Positions 1 to 8,875 of a stretch of 64,000 bases of DNA are shown in pieces. Origin of the DNA: Aurantiochytrium sp. KH105 (Eukaryota; Sar; Bigyra; Thraustochytrida; Thraustochytriidae); contig BGKB01000056.1 in the NCBI GenBank assembly GCA_003116975.1, positions 248,001 to 312,000 of the forward strand, in the 5' to 3' direction. The position numbers and the translations under genes were made by a program. A model generated the notes under the pieces. That model did not search any database. It was not told where the DNA came from and saw nothing but the letters and a program-made list of their open reading frames with translations. The first letter of the stretch is position 1. Every line of letters starts with the position of its first letter.

Positions 1-526
1 GGAGACTCTCGGTCTTGCAGAAAATGGAATAAAGAAGGTGCCCCTCGTCTCATGTTTCTCTCGGTCTCTTGCATGTTGCGTCGTCTGAACGACCAAGTTC
101 TGGCTGTTGCCGCTGCAGCTGCTGCTGCGGCTGCCGCTGCTGCTGCTGTTGCTGGCTGGTGAAAATGGATTTTCTCCGGAATCCATTTCCGCCAGGCCGG
201 GCCAGGCCTGGCCGGCGGGGCGCAAATGAGAAAGGAAAAAGTGGCGGGGAAGCCGTGGGGTATCACAGTTCCTTACACAGAGAATGGAGAGATTTCAACG
301 TGAGGCTTCTTTCACAAGGTTGCCAAATAGGCAAGAGAGTGGATCCACTTGTGGTGGCCTTCGCCGTCTCCGAAACACCATGGAACACGAGTTGAGGGGC
401 TACTAAAGAAGAGGAGGCGTTCAAGAAGCTTTCATTGAAGGGGCTGAGGAGGAAGGAAGCCAAAATTTCACCAGACCTTGAGTCCCCCCAGACTCATGCA
501 AACCTGCATCGCCCAACTCAACCCTG
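1..526. other. Window edge, no gene seen
   Basis: No reading frame here has a credible start, composition or family resemblance. A CTG/CCG-rich stretch lies around 105-155 and a GC-rich quasi-palindrome (ggccaggcctggcc) around 198-213. It is probably the upstream region of the first kinase. Confidence 0.5.
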
Positions 527-1519
527 ATGGGGTCTGCAATCGTCACCCCCGCGAGAGATTCCATTGACAGGGACGACGCAAAGAACCAAACATCATGCAG
601 GGGTTCCGAATGCCTTCGCGAGCAACTCTACAGCTCTCTACGACTTGCTGATAAGTCGGTGGAGAGAATGCAGGTGATCTCCCAGGGTAACTGTAGCAAA
701 GTTTATAAAGCGCGATTCTGCAGTGATGACGAGGGGTTCTTTGCCCTCAAGGTATACGATTCTTCGGCCCGCGGCGCTCGAGAGCGTAAGCGTGAACTGC
801 GCGCTTTGCGCATTCTGGCTTCGAGCAAAGCAGAGTGCGACTTTGTTGTCAAACCTATTTTCAACAACAGCTTAAAGAACATTGCGGTCGAGTACTGCGC
901 TGGAGGCGATCTCGCAAATCTGTTGCTGGAGCGGAACCCAGACAGTGACGAGGTCCGAAGGTTTGCGTTCGAGATAGCCTGTGGTCTTCAGTTTCTCCAC
1001 ATGCGCATGATCATTCATGAGGATGTTAAGCCGGGCAACATTGGTCTGACAGCCGATCAACACGTCCGAATACTCGACTTTGGACTTTCCGAGGTTCTAC
1101 CAGAGAAATCCAGTAACTCCTCTGGGCAAGAATATAAACCTGAAGATGGAAATATTCGTTGCGCCAATCGCGGCGGCGTTTTTTCCAGGCACGGCACGAC
1201 GCCATATGCGTGTCCAGAAAAGCTGCGTGAGCTTCCTCACAGGTTTGAAGCCGACTGGTGGAGCTATGGCGTTGTTATTTTTGAGATGCTTACAGGCGGC
1301 TTACCGTGGCTCGGCTGCTCAGCAGAGGAGACTTGCAGGATGATCTGTGAGGACCCACTGGTTGTACCTAGAGCACTTCAGAATGAAGTTGAACCTGACG
1401 CTCTCCGCTTCGTGCATGATCTTATTGGCATCAAGGAGCCACTACATCGTCTGGGATATCGGGGGGGTGTCAAAGACTTTGAAAGTCACCCATTTTTCAG
1501 CGCTTGTTCTGGACATTAG
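527..1519 (+). CDS. AGC-like Ser/Thr protein kinase with HED catalytic loop (copy 1)
   Basis: This 330-residue protein is almost entirely a protein kinase domain. It shows the ATP-anchoring lysine in FALK (K75), a catalytic loop reading HED-VKPGN (164-170) where most kinases have HRD-LKPEN, the metal-binding DFG (184-186), a CPE version of the APE motif (229-231), and the DWWSYG helix-F signature. The domain ends RLG...HPFF as in AGC kinases, but no hydrophobic-motif tail follows. The glycine loop is degenerate (QGNCSKV). The segment from DFG to CPE is stretched by a Ser/Gly-rich insert of about 20 residues. A paralogue lies 1.1 kb downstream in the same orientation, so the pair arose by tandem duplication. 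The start is the ATG at 527; the substrate is unknown. Kinase fold is certain; AGC grouping is inferred from the tail and overall pattern. Confidence 0.9.
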   Translation: MGSAIVTPARDSIDRDDAKNQTSCRGSECLREQLYSSLRLADKSVERMQVISQGNCSKVYKARFCSDDEGFFALKVYDSSARGARERKRELRALRILASSKAECDFVVKPIFNNSLKNIAVEYCAGGDLANLLLERNPDSDEVRRFAFEIACGLQFLHMRMIIHEDVKPGNIGLTADQHVRILDFGLSEVLPEKSSNSSGQEYKPEDGNIRCANRGGVFSRHGTTPYACPEKLRELPHRFEADWWSYGVVIFEMLTGGLPWLGCSAEETCRMICEDPLVVPRALQNEVEPDALRFVHDLIGIKEPLHRLGYRGGVKDFESHPFFSACSGH

Positions 1520-2612
1520 CCCATCTAAGAAGAGCTTTGTTCGCAAGAACGGGGCGTCATTCGAATCTCTCCTGTATTTTTGAAATCAATGTACCATACC
1601 ATGTGAACCGATTTCTTAGCTAATTCATTGAAAGCAGCAACTTAGGCTTGTGCACCGAACTTGACTTCCTATTCGTCTCACTTACTCTTGTGCAGTTGTG
1701 TTTCGAATTTTTCAAGAAAGGGGCTGTTTCATCATGATGTTCCCGAAGCGGGAGCTCGGAACCTCGTAGGCTATGTGCGCACTTGGGGTTATACAGAGGA
1801 AAACAAACGGGCACTTGCATTTCCATTGTCCATGTCTGCTCGACTCTTCATGACGCCAACGTTCAACGTACTTGCAACAGCTTGTTCATCTTCTCCTTGC
1901 CTGCTTGTTCACTCCACTAGCAGTCCTGCAGGCTCACAAATCAAACAATCACTTGCTTGCCAGTGGTAAAGCCTTGCAGAAAACCTATACGCCCCCAATG
2001 TGGACGAAACAAAAACAAAAAATCACCGCACACAACTGCGCGCATACGTTGGGCTTTCCGTCGGGGACGGACGGAGTCCGCACTGTACAGCCTGTGATCC
2101 AAAGCATGCCTCTGTTTCCCGAAAAGGACGGCGCATGCGGGTGGCAGTGGGTTTCAACGGAACTCCAGAGGGAGTTCCAAAATGGACTCCAGGCCTTCAT
2201 CACAGTGGCGGTCTTTCCGTCGACTTTGCAATCACGCGGGGCGTCTCGCCTCGTGCTGGTTGATTGGACACTCGATGGACGAGCGAGGGCCTGCGTCGGC
2301 CCACGTGTATAGAGTGGCCGTGTTCGTTGGGTTGGGATCCAGTCGCGGTGATATGGCCTCGTTAGACTCGTCGCAAGGCCGATCGATGATAGCCTTCATC
2401 GGCTGTCAAACCGGAGGATAGAGGCGGGAGACGTGGGGAAGGGCGCTATTTGATACGTACCGCAGCGCTTCGTGTCCATTTCTGAAAGGTGTTTCGCGTC
2501 AAGCCAAGCCTCGGGGTTTCGTACCGCAGGTCAATTAGCAGCCTATGGTTTTTCCAAGGGCTGAATTGCAAACCTGCAAAGAGGTTTGGGTTGGTCCACG
2601 GGAAGCTTCGAC
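1520..2612. other. Intergenic region between the two kinases
   Basis: About 1.1 kb with no supported gene. The longest open frame (1872-2312) opens with TTG and matches nothing recognisable. It presumably holds the 3' end of the first kinase transcript and the promoter of the second. Confidence 0.5.
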
Positions 2613-3677
2613 ATGGGGGCTGCGGCCGCGACCCCGCGCGGTCCGATGCGCGGCGCTACGATGCGTGACGCTGAGATCGAGTATGCATGTCCCCGCAAGA
2701 GCGACGAGTGCCAGCGCATTCACCGCTTCGGAACCCGACAGGTGAGCGCCGCATGCATCGAAATGCTAGAGGAAATCGCTCAAGGTAGCCGCTGCAAAAT
2801 CTACAAAGCGCGTTTTCACAACACCAAAAAGCGTTTCGCCGTCAAAGTATTCGATTGTTTGGCCATCGAAAGCCGAGAGTACGAGAGAGAAGTCGCGGTT
2901 CTTCGCGTCCTGGCTTCCAGTAAAGTAAAATGTGAGTTCTTGGTCGAGCCACTTTTCTCAATTAGGTCAACACACATTGCCGTCGAATTCTGCCCTGGAG
3001 GGGATTTAGCAACGCTTCTTTCTCGCCGAGTCATAGAGCCCGACGAGCTGCGGAAATTCGCCTTCGAAATCGCGGAAGGGCTTCATTTTCTTCACATGCG
3101 CATGATCATTCACGAGGATATCAAACCAGGGAATATCGGTTTGACCATTGAGCACCATGTTCGAATACTCGACTTTGGTGTCTCAGAGATTCTCTCTGAA
3201 CCTGCCCCCGAAGCTTCGAGCGAGCAAATCAACTCTCATGATACAAACTCTATGGTTTCACATCGCCGAGAACCGGTCTCGAGACAGTCCATGACAGCTT
3301 CCTCTCGATCCGACCTGGACTGCAACCGGCTTGTGACGCTCTCTAAGCAAGGAACCCTTCCTTATGCATCTCCTGAAAAGCTAAGTGAGATCCCGCACAG
3401 TTTTGAAGCTGACTGGTGGAGCTATGGTGTACTCGTATACGAAATGCTCACCGGAAATATACCGTGGTTTGCCAAATCAGCGGCAGAATTAAGCAACAGG
3501 ATATGTAAAGACCCACTTAGGGTGCCCGAAATTCTGCGTCCCAGCCTTGATCCGGAAGTTCTTTCTTTTGTGCAAGACCTCATCGGGAGCAAAGACCCTC
3601 TTGACCGTCTTGGGTGGCGCAGAGGTCTGCGAGACCTCGAAGAGCACCCATTCTTTCGCAGCATCGAGATTCAATGA
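2613..3677 (+). CDS. AGC-like Ser/Thr protein kinase with HED catalytic loop (copy 2)
   Basis: Paralogue of the upstream kinase; 354 residues from the first in-frame ATG at 2613 (the frame is open a little further upstream, but only with a TTG). It shares long identical stretches with copy 1, including FLHMRMIIHED and FEADWWSYG. Catalytic elements are FAVK (K78), HED (167-169), DFG (187-189) and SPE (253-255), followed by the terminal RLG...HPFF. The insert between DFG and SPE is longer than in copy 1 (about 63 residues) and rich in Ser, Arg and Gln, so it is a likely phosphoregulated activation-loop insertion. Both copies keep Glu in place of the HRD arginine, so this is an inherited property, not decay of one copy. 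Role unknown; an active enzyme is likely because Lys, Asp and DFG are all present. Confidence 0.9.
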   Translation: MGAAAATPRGPMRGATMRDAEIEYACPRKSDECQRIHRFGTRQVSAACIEMLEEIAQGSRCKIYKARFHNTKKRFAVKVFDCLAIESREYEREVAVLRVLASSKVKCEFLVEPLFSIRSTHIAVEFCPGGDLATLLSRRVIEPDELRKFAFEIAEGLHFLHMRMIIHEDIKPGNIGLTIEHHVRILDFGVSEILSEPAPEASSEQINSHDTNSMVSHRREPVSRQSMTASSRSDLDCNRLVTLSKQGTLPYASPEKLSEIPHSFEADWWSYGVLVYEMLTGNIPWFAKSAAELSNRICKDPLRVPEILRPSLDPEVLSFVQDLIGSKDPLDRLGWRRGLRDLEEHPFFRSIEIQ

Positions 3678-4329
3678 ATCACTGACAATGCGGAGCAGAT
3701 GAGGAAGAAAAAGATGACCGCGTTTTTTACTTTCTTGACAAATCTATGCGCGACAAGCAAGGCGAGTTGGCTGGCTGGCGCACCAACATTTTTGACTGCA
3801 TGTCTGTTTCTCTGTCGGGTGTTTTTCTTTTGTGCACTTCGACTTTCCATGAATCCTCCGTCAGAACACTTTTATGTGCAAGCACGTACACATACACACA
3901 GTACATTTTTATAAGTTCAAATAATTTCGTTATATTTACTTGACCGATTTCCGGCGCCTTGACTGGCTGACACCTACGACTCGTTTCTGCGTGACGAAGT
4001 CGATTTACGACGAAATATGATGATCGCAAAAGAAAGGTCGCCTCGTCCGCCCCATCAACCATCGTTGCCTGACCCCTCTCTCCCTTGCTTGACCCCAGCC
4101 GGCAAGTTGATCAAAATCACGGTAAGTAAATCTCCGAGTATACAGCAATTTATTTTGGAGGCGATAAAAGAGGAGTGCAGGGTTGTTTTGTTTTTGACGC
4201 ACTCGTTGGTATAAAGTGCAGTCGAGCCGGAACCAGCGCGAGCTGTGCTCCGCACAGATGTTGGCGAGCGCACGCATGATCTTCTAATGCGTTCACTCAA
4301 ACGAACGAGTGTTGCTCCTGGAGCTTTGC
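3678..4329. other. Convergent intergenic region (kinase 2 / H2A 3' ends)
   Basis: About 650 bases separating the 3' ends of kinase 2 and histone H2A. Open frames here are short and unconvincing. An AT-rich segment at 3900-3945 could include a polyadenylation region for kinase 2. Confidence 0.5.
4294..4311 (-). terminator. Small hairpin just after H2A stop
   Basis: Read on the minus strand, CACTC and GAGTG form a perfect 5-bp stem around an 8-base loop, starting about 18 bases after the H2A stop codon. It does not match the canonical metazoan histone 3' stem-loop. It could be a lineage-specific histone 3'-processing element or chance. Confidence 0.25.
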
Positions 4330-4734
4330 TTAGTAGTCCTGCGAGGCAGAGACCTTGCCACCAGCCTTCTTCTTGCTGGGCATGAGCACGGCGTGGATGT
4401 TGGGGAGAACACCACCCGAGGCAATGGTCACGTTGCCGAGGAGCTTGTTGAGCTCTTCGTCGTTGCGGACGGCGAGCTGGATGTGGCGGGGGATGATACG
4501 CGCCTTCTTGTTGTCGCGGGCGGCGTTGCCGGCGAGCTCGAGGATCTCGGCGGCGAGGTACTCAAGGACGGCGGCCATGTACACGGGGGCACCACCACCG
4601 ACACGGTTGGAGTAGCCGCCCTTCTTGAGGTAACGCGCGATACGGCCGACGGGGAACTGAAGACCAGCCTTGGCCGATCGGGTCGTGGCCTTGCCACCCT
4701 TCTTGCCGCGTCCACCCTTGCCCTTGCCCGACAT
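4330..4734 (-). CDS. Histone H2A (H2A.X type)
   Basis: Core nucleosome histone, 134 residues. The N-terminus [11 protein letters not shown], the histone-fold segment [14 protein letters not shown], the acidic patch ([16 protein letters not shown]) and the [19 protein letters not shown] segment are all canonical. The C-terminus ends SQDY, which fits the SQ(E/D)-hydrophobic motif phosphorylated by ATM/ATR-family kinases in H2A.X. It is transcribed divergently from the H2B gene, with 544 bases between the two start codons, the usual eukaryotic pairing for joint S-phase control. The ATG at 4734 gives the expected N-terminus. Confidence 0.98.
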   Translation of the reverse strand: MSGKGKGGRGKKGGKATTRSAKAGLQFPVGRIARYLKKGGYSNRVGGGAPVYMAAVLEYLAAEILELAGNAARDNKKARIIPRHIQLAVRNDEELNKLLGNVTIASGGVLPNIHAVLMPSKKKAGGKVSASQDY

Positions 4735-5278
4735 TGTGCTTGAGGTTGTCTTGCTGCTGCTGCTGCTGCTGCTCTGCTGACTTGAGGTTCACGTTTCAGG
4801 TTTGCCGAGTCCTCCACGCCACGCTCTCGCGCCCCATCAACTTTTCTCTGGCCTTTGGTTTTTTCCCGCGCGCGCGGCGACCGCCTTGCGGTGCCCGGAT
4901 TTTGTTTTACACGGTTTTTTCCATCACCGCGCCAGGTCGTTAGGTGGTCGTTAGGCGGTGGTTAAGTAGATTCTTGTAGCATAAAATGGAATACTAAGTA
5001 GATATAAGTCTCATACAAGACACAGCGCAATGTTGAGGATGTCGTGTGGGAAAAAAGTTCACGTGGCGCGTGGAAAAACCAAGAGCGCTCGGCGACGGCA
5101 AAAATCTGAGCTGCGAAGAGGTAGTAGGGCCTATCTAGAACAAGAGTAGGCAGGGAAGGCAAGGGAGTTCGATGGCACGGCGGCGAGACCGAGGCAGAGC
5201 AGAACCTGATCACCAAACACAAAATACAGAGCAGCAGCAGCAGCATACATACAAGAAGTCAAACACCAACCAGCAAAG
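4735..5278. promoter_or_regulatory. Bidirectional H2A/H2B promoter
   Basis: The 544 bases between two divergent histone start codons must carry both promoters. A short CTG run lies in the H2A leader (about 4752-4780) and a GCA run in the H2B leader (about 5232-5245). A TATA-like gatataag sits near 4999. No individual element is assigned with confidence. Confidence 0.7.
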
Positions 5279-5638
5279 ATGGCCGGCGGATCCAAGGGCG
5301 TGAGCAAGAAGGCGGCCAAGGCCACCAAGGCCTCGGGCGACAAGTCGAAGAAGCGCTCGAAGCGCACAGAGACCTACTCCTCGTACATTTACAAGGTGCT
5401 CAAGCAAGTGCACCCCGACACCGGTATCTCCAAGAAGTCCATGAGCATCATGAACTCCTTCATCAACGACGTCTTCGAGCGCCTCGCCACCGAGGCCGGC
5501 AAGCTCGGCAAGTACAACGACAAGGCCACCCTCTCCTCGCGCGAGGTCCAGACTGCCGTCCGCCTTGTGCTTCCCGGTGAGCTCGCCAAGCACGCTGTTT
5601 CGGAGGGCACCAAGGCCGTCACCAAGTTCACCAGCTAA
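5279..5638 (+). CDS. Histone H2B
   Basis: Core nucleosome histone, 119 residues. A Lys/Ala-rich N-terminal tail is followed by the H2B fold: [39 protein letters not shown], the [21 protein letters not shown] segment and the final helix ending AVTKFTS. The C-terminal lysine that is ubiquitylated in other eukaryotes (within GTKAVTKF) is conserved. It is the divergent partner of H2A. The ATG at 5279 gives a canonical length. A candidate poly(A) signal lies about 90 bases past the stop, suggesting a polyadenylated message. Confidence 0.98.
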   Translation: MAGGSKGVSKKAAKATKASGDKSKKRSKRTETYSSYIYKVLKQVHPDTGISKKSMSIMNSFINDVFERLATEAGKLGKYNDKATLSSREVQTAVRLVLPGELAKHAVSEGTKAVTKFTS

Positions 5639-6247
5639 GCCCGTCTCGAAAGCGACGCTCAGCACAATTTACCCTACCGCTATCTCCATTCCCTCATCCT
5701 TTTGCCGACATTGACAAGCCCATAACAATAAAATCCCGTGTATCGTATTCGCCACTCTCTTTAGCTATGTTTCGCTATCCGCAGGAAGCTACTGTCTTGT
5801 CATGACAAGCAGTCAGGTGTTGGATGATTGCAGTAGGTCAAAAGCGCGATCTCGATTTCTTGGAGTGAGGGTTGTGCAGCTGCCTCGTAGCTGAGCCAAG
5901 CGATCGACTCGAAAATAACAAAAATCGTGTGTAAATTATTTGCGAATAAACAAGCAGATCTTGCCATACAAGGCTGAATACGTGTGGTGATCGATCATCT
6001 TGCTCCCTTCTATTGCGGCTTTGTTTGCAAAGACATATATCGAGCTCGTGCACGGTGCACAAACATGTTTTTTTTGCGGCCCTGAGTTTCTTCGATTGAA
6101 TCACTGCAACCGTGCAGCTGCAATGCAGCCAGAGCACTCGCAGCTTGACTGCCTGACGGATCAAGACTGACCTAAACTTAGACTGGCTGGCTGTACTGGA
6201 CTGACCTAGTAGGCCTCCGCGGACTGGTGCAGCGAATTGAGAATCAC
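5639..6247. other. Convergent intergenic region (H2B / BCKDHB 3' ends)
   Basis: About 600 bases with no credible gene. A minus-strand frame at 5838-6251 is open but has no recognisable content and overlaps the end of the dehydrogenase gene. Confidence 0.5.
5727..5732 (+). terminator. Candidate poly(A) signal for H2B
   Basis: An AATAAA hexamer lies 89 bases after the H2B stop codon in a low-GC stretch. Whether this lineage uses AATAAA is not shown by the sequence. Confidence 0.35.
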
Positions 6248-7372
6248 TCAAAAGTCTACGGTGTGCTTGATTGCCTCAAAGTTCTTGAGATGGTCCGGAA
6301 CGTAGCATTTTTCAAAGACAAGAGGGAATGGCGTGTCGTAGCCGCAGACGCGCTGGATGGGCGCCTCGAGGTACAGAAAGCACTTGTCTGAGATCGTGGC
6401 GGCAATCTCAGCGGCAAAACCAGACGTCTTGGGGGCTTCATGGCTGACAACCAGACGACCCGTCTTCTTGACCGAGTCAACAATAGTGGCAATGTCCCAT
6501 GGCACAATTGTGCGCAAGTCGATTAGCTCGCACGAGATGCCCATCTCTGACTGAGCCATGTCACAGGCCTTGGCCAGAACATGCATCTGGGCGCCCCAGC
6601 CCACCACTGTTACATCGGTGCCCGGCTGCACGATCTCAGCCTTGCCAAGTGGGATGGTGTAGTCGCCCACGGGTACATCGCCAACGGAGCCGCGGTAGAG
6701 TGCCTTGGGCTCGAAGAAAATGCAAGGATTTGGATCGCGGATGCAAGAGAGCAAGAGACCTTTGGCCTGAATGGGGTCCCGCGGGATGACCACCTTGAGC
6801 CCCGGCGTGTGTGTAAAGTAAGCCTCTGGACTCTGGCTATGGTAGTGACCACCGTGGCCAATGGCGCCATACGGCGCACGCACCGTGAGCCCGCCGCAAT
6901 TGAACTGGTTGCCTGACCTGTACCGCATTTTGGCCGCCTCGTTCACGAGCTGGTCAAAGGCCGGGAAAATGTAGTCTGCGAACTGCACCTCCGCGATAGC
7001 GGTGCGCCCCGTCGACGCGTAGCCGATGCCGAAGCCTGCGATGCCCTGCTCGCAGAGAGGCGTGTTGAAGACACGGTTCTTGCCAAACTCGTCGCGAAGC
7101 CCCATGCTGCATCGAAAGACGCCCCCGAACGCCACGTCCTCGCCAAAGAGCACCGCCGAATCATCCGACTTGAGCGCCGTGCGCATCGCGTCGTTGATGG
7201 CCATGAACATGTTCATGCGCTCCTCCGGCTGCGTGGCCACCTCGTCGCCATGGTCCGCCGCCGCCGCCGCCACGCTCGCCGCGCGCTGCTGCGGGGCCTT
7301 CGCCGCCGCGCCGCCGTGGCGGAGCGCCTTCGCCGCGGCCCCGCTCTTCGCGAGCGTCTTGGCCGCGCGCAT
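6248..7372 (-). CDS. BCKDHB: Branched-chain 2-oxoacid dehydrogenase E1 subunit beta, mitochondrial
   Basis: Beta subunit of the thiamine-diphosphate-dependent E1 of the branched-chain 2-oxoacid dehydrogenase complex, which decarboxylates the 2-oxoacids of Leu, Ile and Val in the mitochondrial matrix. The 374 residues begin with an Ala/Lys/Arg-rich presequence (about 1-40) without acidic residues, as expected for matrix import. The mature part has the transketolase pyrimidine-binding domain ([42 protein letters not shown]) and the C-terminal transketolase domain ([34 protein letters not shown]). The GGVFR and HYHSQSPEA signatures favour the branched-chain enzyme over pyruvate dehydrogenase E1-beta. 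Length is close to the usual 390. The ATG at 7372 preserves the presequence. Confidence 0.95.
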   Translation of the reverse strand: MRAAKTLAKSGAAAKALRHGGAAAKAPQQRAASVAAAAADHGDEVATQPEERMNMFMAINDAMRTALKSDDSAVLFGEDVAFGGVFRCSMGLRDEFGKNRVFNTPLCEQGIAGFGIGYASTGRTAIAEVQFADYIFPAFDQLVNEAAKMRYRSGNQFNCGGLTVRAPYGAIGHGGHYHSQSPEAYFTHTPGLKVVIPRDPIQAKGLLLSCIRDPNPCIFFEPKALYRGSVGDVPVGDYTIPLGKAEIVQPGTDVTVVGWGAQMHVLAKACDMAQSEMGISCELIDLRTIVPWDIATIVDSVKKTGRLVVSHEAPKTSGFAAEIAATISDKCFLYLEAPIQRVCGYDTPFPLVFEKCYVPDHLKNFEAIKHTVDF

Positions 7373-8875
7373 CCTCCCCGCGCGCGAGAGCGACCGAGCG
7401 AGCGAGCGAGCGAGCTTCGCGCCGCGCGTCCCGCCGGGTCCCGCCTCGTCCCAGCGATCTCCGCCGCGGAAATTTCGACTCGACCGGCCTCGCTTGCGCT
7501 GCGCGCGGGGCCGTGCGCGCGAGCGTGCGCGCGAGCGGGCGGGCGGGCGGGCGTGCGGGCGGCGAGCGTGCGGGCGGGCGAGCGTACGAGCGCGCGCGTC
7601 CGGAGCTTGGCGCGTTCGGGGTCTGCGAGTCGCCCGGCACGGTTCGAGCGAGGGTGGATTTGGGTCTGCCTGTGCGCCTTCTCACGGCGGAATAGAAGCA
7701 GCAGAGCGGGGCTGCGAAAGGCGACGGGATGGGCGACGCGGAGAAGGGCTTCGCGACGGACGCCCTGGAGCGCGCGGAAACCTGGACGAGAGCCGTGCGC
7801 GGAGGCTGCGCGGCTGCTGGCTGGCTGGCTGCGACGGCGAAGATGGGCTTCGGGAGTGCTGGATGGCGTGCAGAATTTGCAGATTGCGCGTGGCGTGGGT
7901 ATCGTTGCGGCGGTGGATTTTGGGGCGGCGCTGGGGAAGCGAAGTGGACTCGACGTCGAAGCCAAGGAGATTCGCCTGCAGCAGCAGCCGGAGCAGCGCG
8001 TCCGCAAAAGCTGGGCTGCGCTCGTCGAGAAAGTAAGTCCTTCCGTACACAGGTCCTACCTAGCTCGACGTCGACAATTTCCGCCAACCAGCCTCCCACC
8101 CAGCCGCTGCCAAAACATCACCGGCGCCGGCCTCGCCAAGAGAGCGGACACGGCTCCCGTGGAAATTGCTGCCAACAAAAGGTCCTTCCCCGCCTGCGAC
8201 TGAAGAAGGATAAGAGGACCGTGTGCAGCAAGCAGCAGGTTGTCGAGAATCGGCGCCTCCAACTAAAAAGTGCCTGGCACAAAGCCCTTCTCCACGGGAA
8301 TTCCGCGCCTGGGACCCAAACACCGCACCTCTCGCCTAATGAAGCGCCAGAGTCTCCGCTCCACGAAGAGCCCGCGCCGCTCTGCACCTTTGGCCAGCCG
8401 GCCGGCGTCCGCACCGATGCGAAGCAAGACCTTGGAGAAGAAGAAGTAGATGATGAGGCCGAAGTGGCGGGAAGAATGAATGCCACGATAGGACGAGGGG
8501 CACCAGAACTAGCGCGAGGCACTACATTCTGGGGAACCCAGAAAAGACGCCGGGGGACACTACATTTACGGACTCTAAATTGGGGCGAAAAGAAGGGACC
8601 CATAACGGCTGCGCAGAGGGCGATCGGTTCATGCTCGCGAGGCGAGGCGAGGGCGCGAGGGACGCCGAGACTTGAGCTTTGGGCGGCGCCGCCCACCGTC
8701 GTCGCTGAGACGATCGACGCGACGGAACGATCGATTGTCTTGCTGAAGAAGGAGCCTCTGGTCAACTTTTCTTCGGCGGGCCGGCCAGGTGGCTGATCGA
8801 TCGCGTCAACGACGTCGACGACGACCAAGGACGACCCAAGGGACACTAGCCAGCTGCTGGCAAGAAAACGGAAAC
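7373..8875. promoter_or_regulatory. Divergent promoter region between BCKDHB and TBCCD1-like gene
   Basis: About 1.5 kb between divergent start codons. The part next to BCKDHB is extremely GC-rich with short tandem repeats (cgag units near 7390-7415; gcgggcgggcg and cgagcgtgcgg units at 7535-7600). Several long frames cross it on both strands because stop codons are rare in such sequence; none resembles a protein family. Confidence 0.5.

Noticed and set aside
1872..2312. 146-codon frame with a signal-peptide-like beginning
   Set aside because: It opens with TTG, the first ATG removes the hydrophobic start, and nothing in it is recognisable.
7729..8796. 355-codon plus-strand frame between BCKDHB and the TBCCD1-like gene
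   Set aside because: Composition is that of GC-rich noncoding DNA, no domain pattern, and competing frames overlap it on the other strand.
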